Assembly: GCA_947499145.1 (NCBI GenBank)
Contig: CANMNB010000005.1
Span: 124,001 to 188,000 of the forward strand
DNA length: 64,000 bases
Reading direction: 5' to 3'
Origin: an uncultured Arachnia sp.
GTDB lineage: Bacteria > Actinomycetota > Actinomycetes > Propionibacteriales > Propionibacteriaceae
Under the pieces are notes generated by a model that had not been told where the DNA came from, ran no database searches, and saw nothing but the letters and a program-made list of their open reading frames with translations. The position numbers were made by a program, and so were the translations under genes. This document shows positions 19,549 to 30,913 of this stretch, piece after piece (the stretch's first letter is position 1; every line of letters begins with the position of its first letter).

Positions 19549-19982
19549 TCCCCTGCTTCGGCCTCGTCGGAGCGGGGCTTTCGATAGGGGTCCTCACCGC
19601 CGGCGTAGGTCTTGCCCGCGGAGCGGGCTGCCACCTCGGCATCGCTGGCCTGCACTCTCGCCAGGAGGTCCTCGATGTGCTTGGCCGTCTCCGGGGTCGC
19701 GTCGAGGATGAATTCCAGCGTGGGGGTGAACTTCATGCCCAGCTGGCCGCCGACGGTGGAGCGGAGCATCCCCTTGGCCGACTCCAGGGCCGCGGCCGTC
19801 CCGGCACGGTCGTCGTCGCCGAGCACCGTGTAGAAGGCGGTGGCCTCCCGGTTGTCCCCGGTCAGCCTCACCTCGGTGATGGTGACGAACCCCAGCCGGG
19901 GATCCTTCACGCGTCGTTCGATCGTCGACGCCAGGATCTCCTTGATCTGGTCCGCCAGCTTGGCGTTGCGTGGATTGGCCAT
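19545..19982 (-). CDS. rbfA: Ribosome-binding factor A
   Basis: KH-like factor for late 30S maturation. The 145-residue protein starts at MANPRNAKLADQIKEI, with GGAAGGA upstream of the ATG at 19982; a reading from 20063 runs into infB and was rejected. The family segment DPRLGFVTITEVRLTGD is present. It follows infB by 34 nt. Confidence 0.95.
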   Translation of the reverse strand: MANPRNAKLADQIKEILASTIERRVKDPRLGFVTITEVRLTGDNREATAFYTVLGDDDRAGTAAALESAKGMLRSTVGGQLGMKFTPTLEFILDATPETAKHIEDLLARVQASDAEVAARSAGKTYAGGEDPYRKPRSDEAEAGE

Positions 19983-20016
19983 GGTGTTCCTTCCGCCCCG
20001 GAGGGAGCGGCCCCGG

Positions 20017-22857
20017 TCAGGACCGCTCCTTCTCCACCATCTCGTAGGTCTCGATGACGTCACCGGTGCGGATGTCGTTGTAGTTGTTCAACGTCAGGCC
20101 GCACTCGAAGCCCTCGCGGACCTCGGTGACATCGTCCTTCTCGCGCCGCAGCGACGAGATGGAGGTCTCGGAGACCACCACGCCGTCGCGGAGCAGCCGC
20201 GCCTTCTGGTTCCGGCGGATGGTTCCGCTGGTGACCATGCAGCCCGCGATGTTGCCGAACTTGGAGCTGCGGAAGACCTCGCGGATCTCCGCATGGCCCC
20301 GGGTTTCCTCGGCGTAGATCGGCTTGAGCATGCCCTTGAGGGCCGCCTCGATCTCGTCGATCGCGGAGTAGATGACCGAGTAGTAGCGGATGTCCACGTT
20401 CTCGCGGTCGGCCATCTGGGCTGCGTGGGCGGTGGGCCGCACGTTGAAGCCGATGATGACCGCCTTGGAGGCCGCAGCGAGCGACACGTTGGTCTCGGTG
20501 ATCGCGCCGACACCGCGGTCGATGACGCGCAGCGACACCTCGTCGCCGACGTCGATCTTGCTGAGTGCGTCCTCGAGCGCCTCGACCGAGCCTGCGCCGT
20601 CACCCTTGAGGATGAGCAGCAGCTCCTGCGTCTCGCCCTTCTCCAACTGCTCGAACAGCTGGTCGAGGGTCTTGCGGCGGGAGCCCGCAGCCTGGGCTGC
20701 GGCGCGCATGCGCGCCTCGCGCTTGTCGGCGATCTGCCGGGCCATCCGGTCGTCGTCGACGACCAGGAAGTTGTCGCCCGCCCCGGGGACCGCGGTGAGA
20801 CCGAGGACCTGGACCGGCATGGACGGCAGGGCCTCGGTGACGTTCTCGCCGAGGTCGTTGATGAGGGCACGCACTCGGCCGTGCGCCGACCCTGCGACGA
20901 TGGAGTCACCGATCCGCAGCGTTCCACGGTGGATGAGAACGGTGGCGACGGGACCGCGGCCCTTGTCGAGGTGGGCCTCGATCGCCACGCCCTGCGCGGG
21001 CATGTCCGGGTTGGCCCGCAGGTCCAGGGCAGCGTCGGCGGTCAGGACGATCGACTCCAGCAGCTCGTCCAGGCCGTCGCCGGTCATGGCGGAGACGTTC
21101 ACGAACTGCGTGTCGCCCCCGTACTCCTCCGGGACCAGGCCGAACTCGGAGAGCTGGCCACGCACGCGGGTGGGATCTGCAGCGGGTACGTCCATCTTGT
21201 TGACCGCGACCACGACCGGCACGTCGGCAGCCTTGGCGTGGTTGAGCGCCTCGATGGTCTGCGGCATGACGCCGTCATCGGCCGCCACGACCAGCACGGC
21301 GATGTCGGTGGACTTCGCGCCGCGGGCACGCATGGCGGTGAACGCCTCGTGGCCCGGGGTGTCGATGAAGGTGATGGCGCGCTCGGCGTCCTCCACGTCG
21401 GTCACCACCTGGTAGGCACCGATGGCCTGCGTGATGCCGCCGGCCTCCTTGCCCGCCACGTTGGTCTTGCGCAGCGTGTCGAGCAGCTTCGTCTTGCCGT
21501 GGTCGACGTGGCCCATGACCGTGACGACCGGCGGACGAGCCTGCAGGTCCTCCTCGTCGCCGAGGTCCTCGCCGAACTCCAGGTCGAACGACTCGAGCAG
21601 CTCGCGGTCCTCGTCCTCCGGGGAGACGACCTCGATGTTGTAGTCGAGTTCGGCACCGAGCACCTGGAGGGTTTCGTCGGCCACAGACTGGGTGGCGGTG
21701 ACCATCTCACCGAGGTGGAACAGCACCTGAACCAGCGACGCAGGCTCGACGCCGATCTTCTCGGCGAGGTCGGTCAGCGAGGCACCACGACGCAGACGGA
21801 CGGTCTGGCCGTCGCCCTTGCGGAGGCGTACACCGCCGATCGACGGGGCCTCCATCTGGTCGAATTCCTGCCTGCGCTGCTTCTTGGACTTTCGTCCCCG
21901 CTTGCCACCGGCACCGCCGCGCCCGAAGGCGCCCTGAGTACCGCCACGCCCGCGGCCACCGCCACGCGCGGGACCGCCGCCGCCCATCGGCGGGCCGCCG
22001 AAGCCGCCGCCACCGCCGGGTCCACCGGGACGACCACCGCCGCCGCCGGGGCGGCCACGGCCGGGGCCACCGGCTCGGGCGCCACCGCGCACGGCTGACT
22101 GGCCGAGCTGGTTGGACTGCTGCTTGGGCATCATCGCGGGGTTCGGCCGCGGCATGCCGGGCAGGCCGCCGGTGCCACCCGGGCGAGGCATGCGGTCGCC
22201 GCCACCCTGTCCGGGACGGGGGGCACCCGGACGGCCGGTGGCCTCCCTGCCCTCAGGCCGACGGGAGGGACGCTGCACGCCCATGCCCTGGGCAGCCGCG
22301 AAGGGGTTGTTGCCCGGGCGCGGGGCACCGGGGCGTCGTGCGGCGGGGGCCTGCGGGGCAGGCGCTCCCGGGCGCGGGGCTCCGGGGCGCGGGGCGCCAC
22401 CGGGGCGTGCTGCGGGGGGCTTGGGAGACGTGTCCGGCTTGGCGACGGGCTCCTGCTTCGGTGCGGCGTCAGCCTTGGGGGCCGGGGCGGCAGGGGGCTT
22501 GGGGGCGCCCGGCCTGGGAGCTCCGGGACGCGGAGCCTTGTCGGACTGCTGCGAGCCGTGGGCGCTGGGTGCGCCCGGGGTGGCAGTCGGTCGGGCAGGT
22601 GCCGCGGCCGCCTCGGCCGACGGGGCCGCGGGTGCGGGGGTGGCCGACGCGGGGGCGGCCTTCTGCTTGGGGCTTGCGGACTCCTCGGCCTTCGCCGGGG
22701 CGGGTGCGAGGGTCTCGCGAATCTTGCGGACGACGGGGGCCTCGAGGGTTGACGACGGGCCGCGAACGTACTCGCCCATCTCGTTGAGCTTGTTCAACAG
22801 CTCCTTGCTGGTGATCCCGATCTCTTTGGCGATCTCGTGGACGCGGGGCTTGGCCAC
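20017..22857 (-). CDS. infB: Translation initiation factor IF-2
   Basis: GTPase that brings initiator fMet-tRNA to the 30S subunit. The 946 residues are typical for Actinobacteria. The N-terminal 330 or so residues are low complexity: Ala/Pro-rich, then Gly/Arg-rich, with many RPGAP units. The G domain has [16 protein letters not shown] and NKMD, followed by domains II to IV. The start is a GTG at 22857 with AAGGAG upstream. The variable N-terminal part is expected to be disordered. Confidence 0.97.
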   Translation of the reverse strand: MAKPRVHEIAKEIGITSKELLNKLNEMGEYVRGPSSTLEAPVVRKIRETLAPAPAKAEESASPKQKAAPASATPAPAAPSAEAAAAPARPTATPGAPSAHGSQQSDKAPRPGAPRPGAPKPPAAPAPKADAAPKQEPVAKPDTSPKPPAARPGGAPRPGAPRPGAPAPQAPAARRPGAPRPGNNPFAAAQGMGVQRPSRRPEGREATGRPGAPRPGQGGGDRMPRPGGTGGLPGMPRPNPAMMPKQQSNQLGQSAVRGGARAGGPGRGRPGGGGGRPGGPGGGGGFGGPPMGGGGPARGGGRGRGGTQGAFGRGGAGGKRGRKSKKQRRQEFDQMEAPSIGGVRLRKGDGQTVRLRRGASLTDLAEKIGVEPASLVQVLFHLGEMVTATQSVADETLQVLGAELDYNIEVVSPEDEDRELLESFDLEFGEDLGDEEDLQARPPVVTVMGHVDHGKTKLLDTLRKTNVAGKEAGGITQAIGAYQVVTDVEDAERAITFIDTPGHEAFTAMRARGAKSTDIAVLVVAADDGVMPQTIEALNHAKAADVPVVVAVNKMDVPAADPTRVRGQLSEFGLVPEEYGGDTQFVNVSAMTGDGLDELLESIVLTADAALDLRANPDMPAQGVAIEAHLDKGRGPVATVLIHRGTLRIGDSIVAGSAHGRVRALINDLGENVTEALPSMPVQVLGLTAVPGAGDNFLVVDDDRMARQIADKREARMRAAAQAAGSRRKTLDQLFEQLEKGETQELLLILKGDGAGSVEALEDALSKIDVGDEVSLRVIDRGVGAITETNVSLAAASKAVIIGFNVRPTAHAAQMADRENVDIRYYSVIYSAIDEIEAALKGMLKPIYAEETRGHAEIREVFRSSKFGNIAGCMVTSGTIRRNQKARLLRDGVVVSETSISSLRREKDDVTEVREGFECGLTLNNYNDIRTGDVIETYEMVEKERS

Positions 22858-23059
22858 TACTCTCCTTTGTGCGGCCCAGGCCTGTGCGCCCGGACCAGCT
22901 AGTTGGTGTTGGTCATCGTTGGGTACTCATCGAGTGGTCATGAGCGTGAGCCCACTTTCTGGTTGCCGTCCGTTCTCCACGGACGTTCAGCGACGGGCCC
23001 GGCGCCGAAACGCGCTGGGCCACCGACCATCCTACCGCCGATGCGGGCCGGGATTCCAC

Positions 23060-23305
23060 TCAGCGGAACACGAGCCCTTCGAGGGCGTCCGGGTCCACGG
23101 GCTTCGTGGTGTGCAGCGCGCGCTGCAGCGCACCCCTCTTCAGGGCCTGGTCCAGGCACCGGCGGCGCGGGTGCAGGTACGCACCCCGCCCCGCCAGCCG
23201 AGGTGCCGTCGCTCGAACGATCAGGTCCCCCGCAACGACGAATCGCTCGAGCGTCGACTGTGGGGCGCGCGTTCGGCACCCGGTGCACGTCCGTTCCGGT
23301 TCCAT
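23060..23305 (-). CDS. YlxR-family (DUF448) RNA-binding protein
   Basis: A small 81-residue protein from the conserved nusA-ylxR-infB cluster. It starts at [11 protein letters not shown] and keeps the CTGCR motif and GRGAYLHP segment of the family. The ATG at 23305 lies 4 nt past the nusA stop. Proposed roles in the family include nucleic acid or RNase P interaction; none is proved by this sequence. A gap of about 200 nt without a gene separates it from infB. Confidence 0.9.
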   Translation of the reverse strand: MEPERTCTGCRTRAPQSTLERFVVAGDLIVRATAPRLAGRGAYLHPRRRCLDQALKRGALQRALHTTKPVDPDALEGLVFR

Positions 23306-23309
23306 CGCC

Positions 23310-24284
23310 TCAGGCGGCGGTGTCGGGCTGGATGTCGATGCGCCACCCGGTGAGGCGAGCGGCCAGCCGCGCGTTCTGGCCCTCACGGCCGATCGCCAGG
23401 GACAGCTGGTAGTCCGGCACCACCGCTCGGCAGGCCCGCGCGTTGGGGTCGACGACCGTCACCGACAGCACCTTGGCCGGGGAGAGTGCAGCGGCGACGA
23501 ACTTCGTCGGGTCCTCCGACCAGTCGACGATGTCGATCTTCTCGTCACCGAGTTCGTTGGTGATCGCCCGGACCCGTTGTCCCATCGGTCCGATGCAGGC
23601 CCCCTTGGCGGAGACGTCGGGGGACTTGCTCACGACCGCGATCTTGCTCCGGTGACCCGCTTCGCGGGCGACCTCCTTGATCTCGACGACGCCCTGGTTG
23701 ATCTCCGGGACCTCCAGCGCGAAGAGCTTGCGCACGAGGTTGGGGTGGGTGCGTGAGACCACGACCTGGGGTCCCTTGAGCTCGCGGCGCACGGCGACGA
23801 CGTAGACCTTCAGTCGCCGGCCGTGGGAGTAGTCCTCCCCCGGGACCTGCTCCGCCTGCGGCATGATCGCCTCGAGCTCGCCCAGGTCGACGCGCACCGC
23901 GCGTGAGTCACGATCCGCCTGGATCACGCCGGTCAGGATGTCCCCCTCGGCGCCGGCGAAGTGCCCGTACTTCTGGTCGTCCTCGGCCTCGCGGAGGCGC
24001 TGGAAGATCACCTGTCGGGCGGTGGACGCGGCGACGCGGCCGAAGTCCTCGGGCGTGTCGTCGAACCACCCGATGACCTGGTCGTCATCGTCGAACTCCG
24101 GGGCAAGTACCGAGACCTTGCCGGTCCGGCGGTCGATCTCGACCTTCACGCCGCGCAGGGCATGGTCCGTCTTGTGGTAGGCGTTCAGGAGGGCGTCCTC
24201 CAGGGTGGAGACCAAGTAGTCGAGCGGGATCTCCTTGTCCCGCTCGATCGCCCGCAGGGCAGCCATGTCGATGTCCATCGTCAC
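23310..24284 (-). CDS. nusA: Transcription termination/antitermination protein NusA
   Basis: RNA polymerase-associated factor for pausing, termination and rRNA antitermination. The 324 residues match the short actinobacterial form, with an N-terminal RNAP-binding domain ([17 protein letters not shown]), an S1 domain and two KH domains ([28 protein letters not shown]). The GTG at 24284 overlaps the rimP stop as GTGA. An ATG two codons downstream (24278) begins at the position where homologues usually start, so either is possible. Confidence 0.96.
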   Translation of the reverse strand: MTMDIDMAALRAIERDKEIPLDYLVSTLEDALLNAYHKTDHALRGVKVEIDRRTGKVSVLAPEFDDDDQVIGWFDDTPEDFGRVAASTARQVIFQRLREAEDDQKYGHFAGAEGDILTGVIQADRDSRAVRVDLGELEAIMPQAEQVPGEDYSHGRRLKVYVVAVRRELKGPQVVVSRTHPNLVRKLFALEVPEINQGVVEIKEVAREAGHRSKIAVVSKSPDVSAKGACIGPMGQRVRAITNELGDEKIDIVDWSEDPTKFVAAALSPAKVLSVTVVDPNARACRAVVPDYQLSLAIGREGQNARLAARLTGWRIDIQPDTAA

Positions 24285-24760
24285 TCCACCTCTCCCTCGT
24301 CGTCCTTGCGATTCATCTCCACCTGCACGACCGCTTTGCGGATGTCGGCGAGCACCACCTCGACGGGTTGGCCCTCGACATCGAGCTCCAGCGTCTCGTC
24401 TTCGACGCCCTTGATGCGTCCGAGCACTTCGCGGTCCTCCAGCCAGAGGCGGACGAGGCGGCCGGTGTTGCGGCGGTAATGCTTGGGCTCGGTCAGCGGC
24501 TTGGAGACGCCGCGGCTGGTCACCTCGAGCGTGTAGGGCGCCTGCCCCATGACGTCGCTCTCGTCCAAGGCGGCGGAGATCCGCGCGGAGGCCGCGGAGA
24601 TGTCATCGAGCAACGGGCCCCGGCCCCGGGGGCCATCCCCGTCGACGGTGATGCGCACAACCCTGCGCTTTCCCACAGGGGTGATGTCCAGGCTGTCGAG
24701 CTCCAACGAGTGCTCCGCCAGGTGCCGCTCCACCAGCGCGGCGAGCTCAGTTTCTTGCAT
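24281..24760 (-). CDS. rimP: Ribosome maturation factor RimP
   Basis: The 159-residue protein for 30S assembly heads the leftward translation operon. It keeps [18 protein letters not shown], the family signature region. It starts with the ATG at 24760 and overlaps nusA by 4 nt. It is divergent from the DUF4439 lipoprotein gene. Confidence 0.95.
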   Translation of the reverse strand: MQETELAALVERHLAEHSLELDSLDITPVGKRRVVRITVDGDGPRGRGPLLDDISAASARISAALDESDVMGQAPYTLEVTSRGVSKPLTEPKHYRRNTGRLVRLWLEDREVLGRIKGVEDETLELDVEGQPVEVVLADIRKAVVQVEMNRKDDEGEVE

Positions 24761-24855
24761 GGGCCCATTCCTTCGATTCGGTTGTTCGGGTGAAGTTGTG
24801 ACCTCCCAGCATACGTGAGCCCCGGCACGCGCGTCGCTGCCCGGCGGTGGGCCGC

Positions 24856-24861
24856 TAGGGT
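24856..24861 (+). promoter_or_regulatory. -10 box TAGGGT for leaderless DUF4439 gene
   Basis: TAGGGT, then 6 nt, then the ATG at 24868. No ribosome binding site fits in the gap. Confidence 0.5.
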
Positions 24862-24867
24862 GGGCCC

Positions 24868-25824
24868 ATGCCCGTCACGCGCCGCCTCCTGTTGCTGGCG
24901 GCGGCAGGGCTCGCCTCCGGTTGCGTACCGGACCCGCTCATCAACGGCGGCCCCTCCCAGCCCTTCTCCCCCACCCCGACCGCACCGGTGCAGGCACCGG
25001 AAGCCGCGGCGGCGGCCCGATGGACCGCGACGCTGCGTGAGCTGACCAGCACCATCACAGCCGCCAGCGAGGTCTGGGACGACCCCGGCCCCCTGCCCGC
25101 CTGGGCCGAGGCGGTCCGGATCCAGTGCAACGCGCACCTCGATCACCTCCTGGCTGCCGATCCCCTCAACCCCCAGGAGTTGGAGTTCGAGGCGGTCCCG
25201 ACGGAGACCCCGACCGTCACCAATCGGCAGTCGGCCGAGAGAGCCGTGGCGGAGCTGGCCGCCGAGGGCGTCGCACTGCACCGGACAGGCACCCAGGTGG
25301 CGGGCAGCCAACCCATGCGACTGCTGCATGCGTCGCTCGCCATGTCCGCCGCGGGTCTCCCCCGCTTCACCGTTCCCCCCGCACCGTCGGCCGCAGCGCC
25401 CATCCGGTTCCAGGAGACCAGGCTGCAGCCCTCCCTCAGGCTGGCACTGGAGCACGTGGTGGCGCTCCAGCAGGGGGTGGAGAAGGCTCTCACCCGCTTC
25501 GAGGACGAGCCGGAACGCGCGGCGGCCCGGATGCGCCTGTCACGTGTCCGGGAGCTTCGCAACCAACTACGGGCCGGGATTCGCGGCGGCTCCGCGGGCC
25601 AGGAGGTGGCCTACGCGATGCCGAACGACATGTCCGATGCGTCCGGCGCCCGTGCCGCTCTCGCGGTGCTGGAGCTGCGCGTCCTGGAGGCGCTGGCGCG
25701 CCTCGTTACGGCCGACGAAGCGGACGGACCCCGTCACTGGATGGACGCTGCACTGGACCAGGTCCCCGCGGTGCAGGCCTGGGGTGGTGCGCTGCCCCAC
25801 TGGCCCGGCTGGGTGGAGCCCTAG
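24868..25824 (+). CDS. DUF4439 (ferritin-like) lipoprotein
   Basis: A 318-residue exported protein. The signal peptide ends in a lipobox LASGC (C about residue 20), then a Pro-rich linker, then two helical regions. The C-terminal half (roughly residues 175-315) resembles the DUF4439 ferritin-like domain found next to rimP and proS in Actinobacteria. Function is unknown. I see no clear di-iron ExxH pair. The stop overlaps the proS stop on the other strand within a CTAG. Confidence 0.78.
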   Translation: MPVTRRLLLLAAAGLASGCVPDPLINGGPSQPFSPTPTAPVQAPEAAAAARWTATLRELTSTITAASEVWDDPGPLPAWAEAVRIQCNAHLDHLLAADPLNPQELEFEAVPTETPTVTNRQSAERAVAELAAEGVALHRTGTQVAGSQPMRLLHASLAMSAAGLPRFTVPPAPSAAAPIRFQETRLQPSLRLALEHVVALQQGVEKALTRFEDEPERAAARMRLSRVRELRNQLRAGIRGGSAGQEVAYAMPNDMSDASGARAALAVLELRVLEALARLVTADEADGPRHWMDAALDQVPAVQAWGGALPHWPGWVEP

Positions 25825-27590
25825 CTGCCCAGCACCTCGAGGGTGGCGGGGACGACGTCGGCCAGTGCGACGGCACGTCGTTCGTCGGTGGCACGCACCC
25901 GAACCTCGACCTCCCCCGTGGCCAGTCCTCGACCGACGACGATGGCCACGGGCATCCCGAGTACCTCGGCGTCGGCGAACTTGACGCCGGGACTCGCCTT
26001 GCGGTCGTCGAGGAGGACGTCGAGCCCCGCGTCCGACAGCGCCACGGCAATGCGTTCCGCCTCGTCGAAGATGCCCTGGTCCTTCCCGGTGGCGATCACC
26101 TGCACCTGGTAGGGCGCCAGGCCGGCGGGCCAGCTCAGCCCCTTCTCATCGCAGGTGGCCTCCGCCACGGCAGCCACGGCGCGCGAGACGCCCACGCCGT
26201 AGGAACCCATCGTGACCGTCACGAGCTTCCCGTTGGCGTCCAGCACCTTCAGGCCGAGCGCATCGGCATACTTGCGGCCGAGCTGGAAGATGTGGCCCAT
26301 CTCGATGCCGCGCGCGAGGGACAGCGGCCCGGATCCGTCCGGGGCGGGGTCGCCCTCCCGCACGTCGGCGACGTCGAGGACGCCGTCGGGCTCGAAGTCC
26401 CGGCCGACGGTCACTCCGGAGAGGTGGCGGTCCGCCTCGTTGGCTCCGGTCACCCAGAAGGTGCCGGTCACGATGCGGGGGTCGGCCAGGTACTCGATGC
26501 CGGTGCTGGACTCACTGCCCAGCACCTTGGTGCCGTCGAGGGAGACCGGGGAGATGTAGCCGACCACCAGTTCTGGGTGGCGGGCGAAGTCCTCGGGGCC
26601 GAACGGCTCGGCGACGGCGGGCTCCATGACAGCCGCGAGACGCTTCGGGTCGAGTTCGCGGTCACCGGGGATGCCGATGGCGAGCGGACGGGTGGTGCCG
26701 TCGGGGGACGTGACCTTAAACAGGAGGTTCTTCAGGGTGTCACCAGGCCCCCACGACCGCTCCCCACGGTCGCGGTTGAGGACCTCGACGACCGCGGCGA
26801 TGCTGCCGGCACCCGGAGTCTCGACCGTCTCCATGGCCGGGGCCTCGTCGAGCGGCAGGGCGGCCGGCGCCGGCACGCGGACGGCCTCGACGTTGGCCGC
26901 GAACCCGCCCGGCGAGCGGACGAAGGTGTCCTCGCCGTTCTCCGCGACGGCCAGGAATTCCTCCGACCGTGATCCGCCCATGGCACCGGCCATGGCGGAG
27001 ACGATCACGTAGTCCAGCCCGAGCCGTTCGAAGATGCGCTGATAGGCCTGGCGATGCAGCTGGTAGCTGGCCTCGAGCCCGGCGTCGTCGACGTCGAAGG
27101 AGTAGGAGTCCTTCATCACGAATTCCCGCCCGCGCAGCAGACCTGCTCGGGGGCGAGCCTCGTCCCGGTACTTGGCCTGGATCTGGTAGAGCGACAACGG
27201 CAGGTCCTTGTACGAGCTGTACAGGTCCTTGACCATGAGCGTGAACATCTCCTCGTGGGTGGGGCCGAGGAGCATGTCGGCTCCCTTGCGGTCCTGGACC
27301 CGGAAGAGGTTGTCCCCGTAGTCGACCCAGCGTCCCGTGGCCTCGTACGGCTCCCGCGGCAGGAGAGCAGGGAAGCGGACTTCCTGGGCGCCGATGGCGT
27401 CCATCTCCTCACGTACGACGGCCTCCACCTTCTGGAGGACCTTCAGACCGAGCGGCAGCCACGAGTAGACACCCGGCGCCGCCCGACGCACGTAGCCGGC
27501 GCGCACGAGCCAGCGATGGCTGGGGACCTCGGCGTCGGCGGGATCGTCGCGCAGGGTACGGACGAACAGTCGGGAGAGCTTCTCGATCAC
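25821..27590 (-). CDS. proS: Prolyl-tRNA synthetase, bacterial type
   Basis: Class II aminoacyl-tRNA synthetase of 589 residues with the inserted editing domain of the bacterial type. Class II motif 2 lies near [18 protein letters not shown], and motif 3 in [16 protein letters not shown]. The GTG at 27590 has GGAGGA 7 nt upstream, and the protein starts at the conserved [17 protein letters not shown] reading from 27749 runs into the neighbouring GNAT gene and was rejected. A TAGAGT box about 40 nt upstream may be its -10. Confidence 0.97.
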   Translation of the reverse strand: MIEKLSRLFVRTLRDDPADAEVPSHRWLVRAGYVRRAAPGVYSWLPLGLKVLQKVEAVVREEMDAIGAQEVRFPALLPREPYEATGRWVDYGDNLFRVQDRKGADMLLGPTHEEMFTLMVKDLYSSYKDLPLSLYQIQAKYRDEARPRAGLLRGREFVMKDSYSFDVDDAGLEASYQLHRQAYQRIFERLGLDYVIVSAMAGAMGGSRSEEFLAVAENGEDTFVRSPGGFAANVEAVRVPAPAALPLDEAPAMETVETPGAGSIAAVVEVLNRDRGERSWGPGDTLKNLLFKVTSPDGTTRPLAIGIPGDRELDPKRLAAVMEPAVAEPFGPEDFARHPELVVGYISPVSLDGTKVLGSESSTGIEYLADPRIVTGTFWVTGANEADRHLSGVTVGRDFEPDGVLDVADVREGDPAPDGSGPLSLARGIEMGHIFQLGRKYADALGLKVLDANGKLVTVTMGSYGVGVSRAVAAVAEATCDEKGLSWPAGLAPYQVQVIATGKDQGIFDEAERIAVALSDAGLDVLLDDRKASPGVKFADAEVLGMPVAIVVGRGLATGEVEVRVRATDERRAVALADVVPATLEVLGS

Positions 27591-27642
27591 GCGGATTTCC
27601 TCCAGGAGCGGCGGGTACTCGGCACACTCTAGCGTCGGGCCT

Positions 27643-28476
27643 TCAGTAGTGGACGGTGGAGAGGGTCCCGACCCTCTCGAACCCGAGACGCTCGTACGCC
27701 CGCACCGCTGCGGCGTTGAAGTCATTGACGTAGAGCGACACGCGCTCATACCGCCGCATCACCCGTCGCAGCATGCCGGCCAGCGCCGGTACCGACAGGC
27801 CACGGCCGCGCAGCTCGGGCTCGAGCCAGACGCCCTGCAACTGCACGTGGTCCCCGACCCGGGGACCGAGGTCCGCCTTGAAGATCACCCGCCCCTCGTC
27901 GACGATGCCGTAGGCGTCACCGCTCCGGAGGCGTTCCCGCACGAACCGCTCGTAGCCGGGGCCGTACTTGAACGGCGAGGTCCCGATCTCCTCGGTGTAC
28001 ATGTCCACCGATGCGTGCAGGTAGGAGTCGTAGTCGCCCTGGGTGAGCATTCGGACACGGGGGTCGGTCTCGCCCAGGGGGAGATGGTCCAGGAGCATGA
28101 GGGGCTGCACCCGACGAACGTTGAGCTCGCTCCCCCAGGCCCCCGGCCAGCGCTCGCTCAGACCCAGGTGCAGGCCAAGAGCCTGCATCGAGGGCCCCAG
28201 GATGGAGGCGGCGGAACGTACGGGCCCGATGGCGCGCACGAACCCGGGGATCGCCTCGGGGTCGTCTCCCGCGGGGAAGACCGTGCCCCCGTCGAGGCAG
28301 ACCGCCGTCAGTTCGCCGTCACGCTCGAAGCCGTGAAGCGTCCCAAGCCGTCGCCGATCGATGCCCACCGTCTCAAGTTTCGCCGCCAGGAACAGGTTCT
28401 CCACCGGCCGTGCGTCCAGGAGGCGCCGAACGGCAGGCAAGTCCTGCGGCCCCAGGGACCGCAGCAGCGTCGCCAT
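27643..28476 (-). CDS. GNAT-family acetyltransferase with N-terminal DUF4081 domain
   Basis: The 277-residue protein has an N-terminal half typical of DUF4081 and a C-terminal GNAT domain with acetyl-CoA loop [19 protein letters not shown] and [18 protein letters not shown]. It lies 1 nt after ispG. This ispG-GNAT-proS order is common in Actinobacteria, but the substrate is not known. Confidence 0.88.
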   Translation of the reverse strand: MATLLRSLGPQDLPAVRRLLDARPVENLFLAAKLETVGIDRRRLGTLHGFERDGELTAVCLDGGTVFPAGDDPEAIPGFVRAIGPVRSAASILGPSMQALGLHLGLSERWPGAWGSELNVRRVQPLMLLDHLPLGETDPRVRMLTQGDYDSYLHASVDMYTEEIGTSPFKYGPGYERFVRERLRSGDAYGIVDEGRVIFKADLGPRVGDHVQLQGVWLEPELRGRGLSVPALAGMLRRVMRRYERVSLYVNDFNAAAVRAYERLGFERVGTLSTVHY

Positions 28477-28477
28477 G

Positions 28478-29620
28478 TCAGGAGACCGACACCTCGGGGG
28501 CGCCCAGCTCGCCCATCTCTGCCGCCAGGCGCTTCGCCTCGACGAGGAGCGTCTCGACGATCTCGGACTCGGGCACGGTCTTGATCACCTCTCCGCGGAC
28601 GAAGATCTGGCCCTTCCCATTGCCGGAGGCGACGCCGAGGTCCGCCTCGCGGGCCTCGCCGGGTCCGTTGACAACGCAGCCCATGACGGCGACGCGCAGC
28701 GGTGCCTGCATGCCCTCGAGGCCCTTCGTGACCTGCTCGGCCAGTTCGTAGACGTCCACCTGGGCCCTGCCGCACGACGGGCAGGAGACGATGTCCAGCT
28801 TGCGGGGCCGGAGGTTGAGCGACTCGAGGATCTTGAGTCCGACCTTCACCTCCTCGGCGGGCGGGGCGGACAGCGAGACCCGGATGGTGTCGCCGATGCC
28901 GCGGCTCAGAAGCGCCCCGAAGGCGACGGACGATTTGATCGTCCCCTGGAAGGCGGGCCCGGCCTCGGTCACGCCGAGGTGCAGCGGGTAGTCACATCGT
29001 TCGCTGAGCATCTCGTAGGCGCGCACCATGACCACCGGGTCGTTGTGCTTCACCGAGATCTTGAAGTCGTGGAAACCGACCTCCTCGAACAGGGAGGCCT
29101 CCCACAGCGCGGACTCGACGAGCGCCTCCGGGGTCGGGGCGCCGTACTTCGCGAGCAATCGCTTGTCGAGGGAGCCGGCGTTGACGCCGATACGGATGGA
29201 GACGCCGGCGTCAGCCGCGGCCTTCGCGATCTCGGCGACCTTGTCGTCGAACTGCTTGATGTTGCCGGGGTTCACACGCACCGCGGCACAACCCGCGTCG
29301 ATGGCCGAGAAGACGTACCGCGGCTGGAAGTGGATGTCCGCGATGACCGGGATTTGCGACTTCATCGCGATGATCGGCAGCGCGTCCGCGTCGTCCTGAC
29401 TGGGGACGGCCACCCGGACGATGTCGCAGCCGGTGGCGGTGAGCTCGGCGATCTGCTGCAGCGTCGCGTTGATGTCGGTGGTCTTGGTCGTGGTCATCGA
29501 CTGGACGCTGATGGGCGCGTCGCCGCCGACGTCGACCTTGCCGACCTTGATCTTGCGGGTTGTGCGACGGGGAGCGAGGGTGGGCGCCGGGGGCGCGGGC
29601 ATACCGAGACTGACGGACAT
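28478..29620 (-). CDS. ispG: 4-hydroxy-3-methylbut-2-enyl diphosphate synthase IspG
   Basis: [4Fe-4S] enzyme of the MEP isoprenoid pathway, 380 residues. The cluster cysteines are in [11 protein letters not shown] and [10 protein letters not shown]. The N-terminal TIM-barrel begins with [16 protein letters not shown]. It follows rseP by 9 nt; dxr, the pathway's second enzyme, lies just upstream in the same operon. Confidence 0.97.
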   Translation of the reverse strand: MSVSLGMPAPPAPTLAPRRTTRKIKVGKVDVGGDAPISVQSMTTTKTTDINATLQQIAELTATGCDIVRVAVPSQDDADALPIIAMKSQIPVIADIHFQPRYVFSAIDAGCAAVRVNPGNIKQFDDKVAEIAKAAADAGVSIRIGVNAGSLDKRLLAKYGAPTPEALVESALWEASLFEEVGFHDFKISVKHNDPVVMVRAYEMLSERCDYPLHLGVTEAGPAFQGTIKSSVAFGALLSRGIGDTIRVSLSAPPAEEVKVGLKILESLNLRPRKLDIVSCPSCGRAQVDVYELAEQVTKGLEGMQAPLRVAVMGCVVNGPGEAREADLGVASGNGKGQIFVRGEVIKTVPESEIVETLLVEAKRLAAEMGELGAPEVSVS

Positions 29621-29629
29621 GGTTCGATC

Positions 29630-30913
29630 CTAGAACAGGGAGATGGGCGTGATGACGTCGGCGATGATGAGGACCACTCCACCGACCAGCAGGAACCCGC
29701 CGACGAGGTAGACGACCGGGAGCAGCTTGGCGGTGTCGGCGGGGTGGGGGGTAGGCCTGCGGAGGAGCGTCGCCAGCGCCCGACGCAGACCGTCGTAGAG
29801 TGCGCCGGCGATGTGTCCCCCGTCGAGCGGCGGCAGCGGGACGAGGTTCAGCAGTGCCACGAACAGGTTGACGCTGCCGAGGAGGGAGAACCAGCTGGCG
29901 ACGCGGTCGGGGACCGGGATGTCCTCCGCGACGCCGATCTCACCGGCGACGCGGCTCGCGCCGACGATCGACAGCGGGCTGTTGGGGTCGCGGGGCTGTC
30001 CCGTTACGAGATCCACCGCCACGTTGTAGATGCGCACCGGGAAGCTGACCAGGGCGACGGCGGACATGCGGGTCATCTCCCACATCTGCTCGGCTGTGGC
30101 GACGATCCCGCCGCGCGTGAGTTCGTGCCGTGGCGAGACACCGAGGAAGCCCGCCTCGACGGTGGCGGTCGGGTCGAGGCGGTCCGGGACGCCGGTGATG
30201 ACGGTGCGAACCTCGGGCAGGGCCGTGACGGCACCGTCGCGCTCGACGACCAACGTCGCAGCCTGGTCACGGTTCTCCCGGATCAGTTCGCTCATCTGGT
30301 CCCAGTCGCTCAGCGCCACCCCGTTGAACTCCACGATCCGGTCGCCCACCTCCAGACCAGCCTGCGTGGCCGGGGTGGCGGGGTCGCCCTCCCTGCACTC
30401 CTGGTCGGCCCTGTCGGCCTCGACGATGCAGTCGCTGACGCGGGCGACCTCGAGGGTGGGCTGGTAGGTGCCGTGGAGGGCATTGATGCCGAGGAAGATC
30501 ACGAACGCCAGCACCAGGTTCATCGTCGGCCCACCGAGCATCACGACGATGCGCTGCCAGACCGGCTTCTGGTACAGCAGGTGGCCGTCGTCGGCGGCAG
30601 AGATCTCCTCGTACTCGGCCGACCTCGCGTCGTCGGCGAGACGCGTGAGCCAGCCCTTCTCCTCGGCAGGTCGCTCTGGCGGGTACATCCCGACCAGCCT
30701 GACGTAGCCGCCGAGCGGGATGGCCTTGATGCCGTACTCGGTCTCCCCTCGACGTCGCGACCAGAGCGTGCGTCCGAACCCGACGAAGTACTGCGTGACC
30801 TTGACCCCGAACAGCTTGGCCGGCAGGAGATGACCGATTTCGTGCAGGGCGATCGAGGCCATGATGAGCGCGAAGAACAGCACGGCCAGCGCGACGACGG
30901 CGACGGTGGTCAC
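29630..30913 (-). CDS. rseP: Site-2 protease, RseP/Rip1-type intramembrane metalloprotease
   Basis: Cleaves anti-sigma factors or signal-peptide remnants inside the membrane. The 427 residues carry the zinc motif HEIGH at 24-28 in the first membrane segment, a central PDZ domain ([14 protein letters not shown]), and the third-ligand segment [15 protein letters not shown] near the C-terminus. The GTG at 30913 overlaps the dxr stop as GTGA; a start at 30955 would lie inside dxr. dxr-rseP-ispG is the usual actinobacterial order. Confidence 0.95.
   Translation of the reverse strand: MTTVAVVALAVLFFALIMASIALHEIGHLLPAKLFGVKVTQYFVGFGRTLWSRRRGETEYGIKAIPLGGYVRLVGMYPPERPAEEKGWLTRLADDARSAEYEEISAADDGHLLYQKPVWQRIVVMLGGPTMNLVLAFVIFLGINALHGTYQPTLEVARVSDCIVEADRADQECREGDPATPATQAGLEVGDRIVEFNGVALSDWDQMSELIRENRDQAATLVVERDGAVTALPEVRTVITGVPDRLDPTATVEAGFLGVSPRHELTRGGIVATAEQMWEMTRMSAVALVSFPVRIYNVAVDLVTGQPRDPNSPLSIVGASRVAGEIGVAEDIPVPDRVASWFSLLGSVNLFVALLNLVPLPPLDGGHIAGALYDGLRRALATLLRRPTPHPADTAKLLPVVYLVGGFLLVGGVVLIIADVITPISLF

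Noticed and set aside
22100-22700. Dense GC-rich repeats in the 5' half of infB as a CRISPR or mobile element
   Set aside because: They are irregular in-frame Pro/Gly/Ala codon repeats in the variable IF-2 N-terminus, without spacers.
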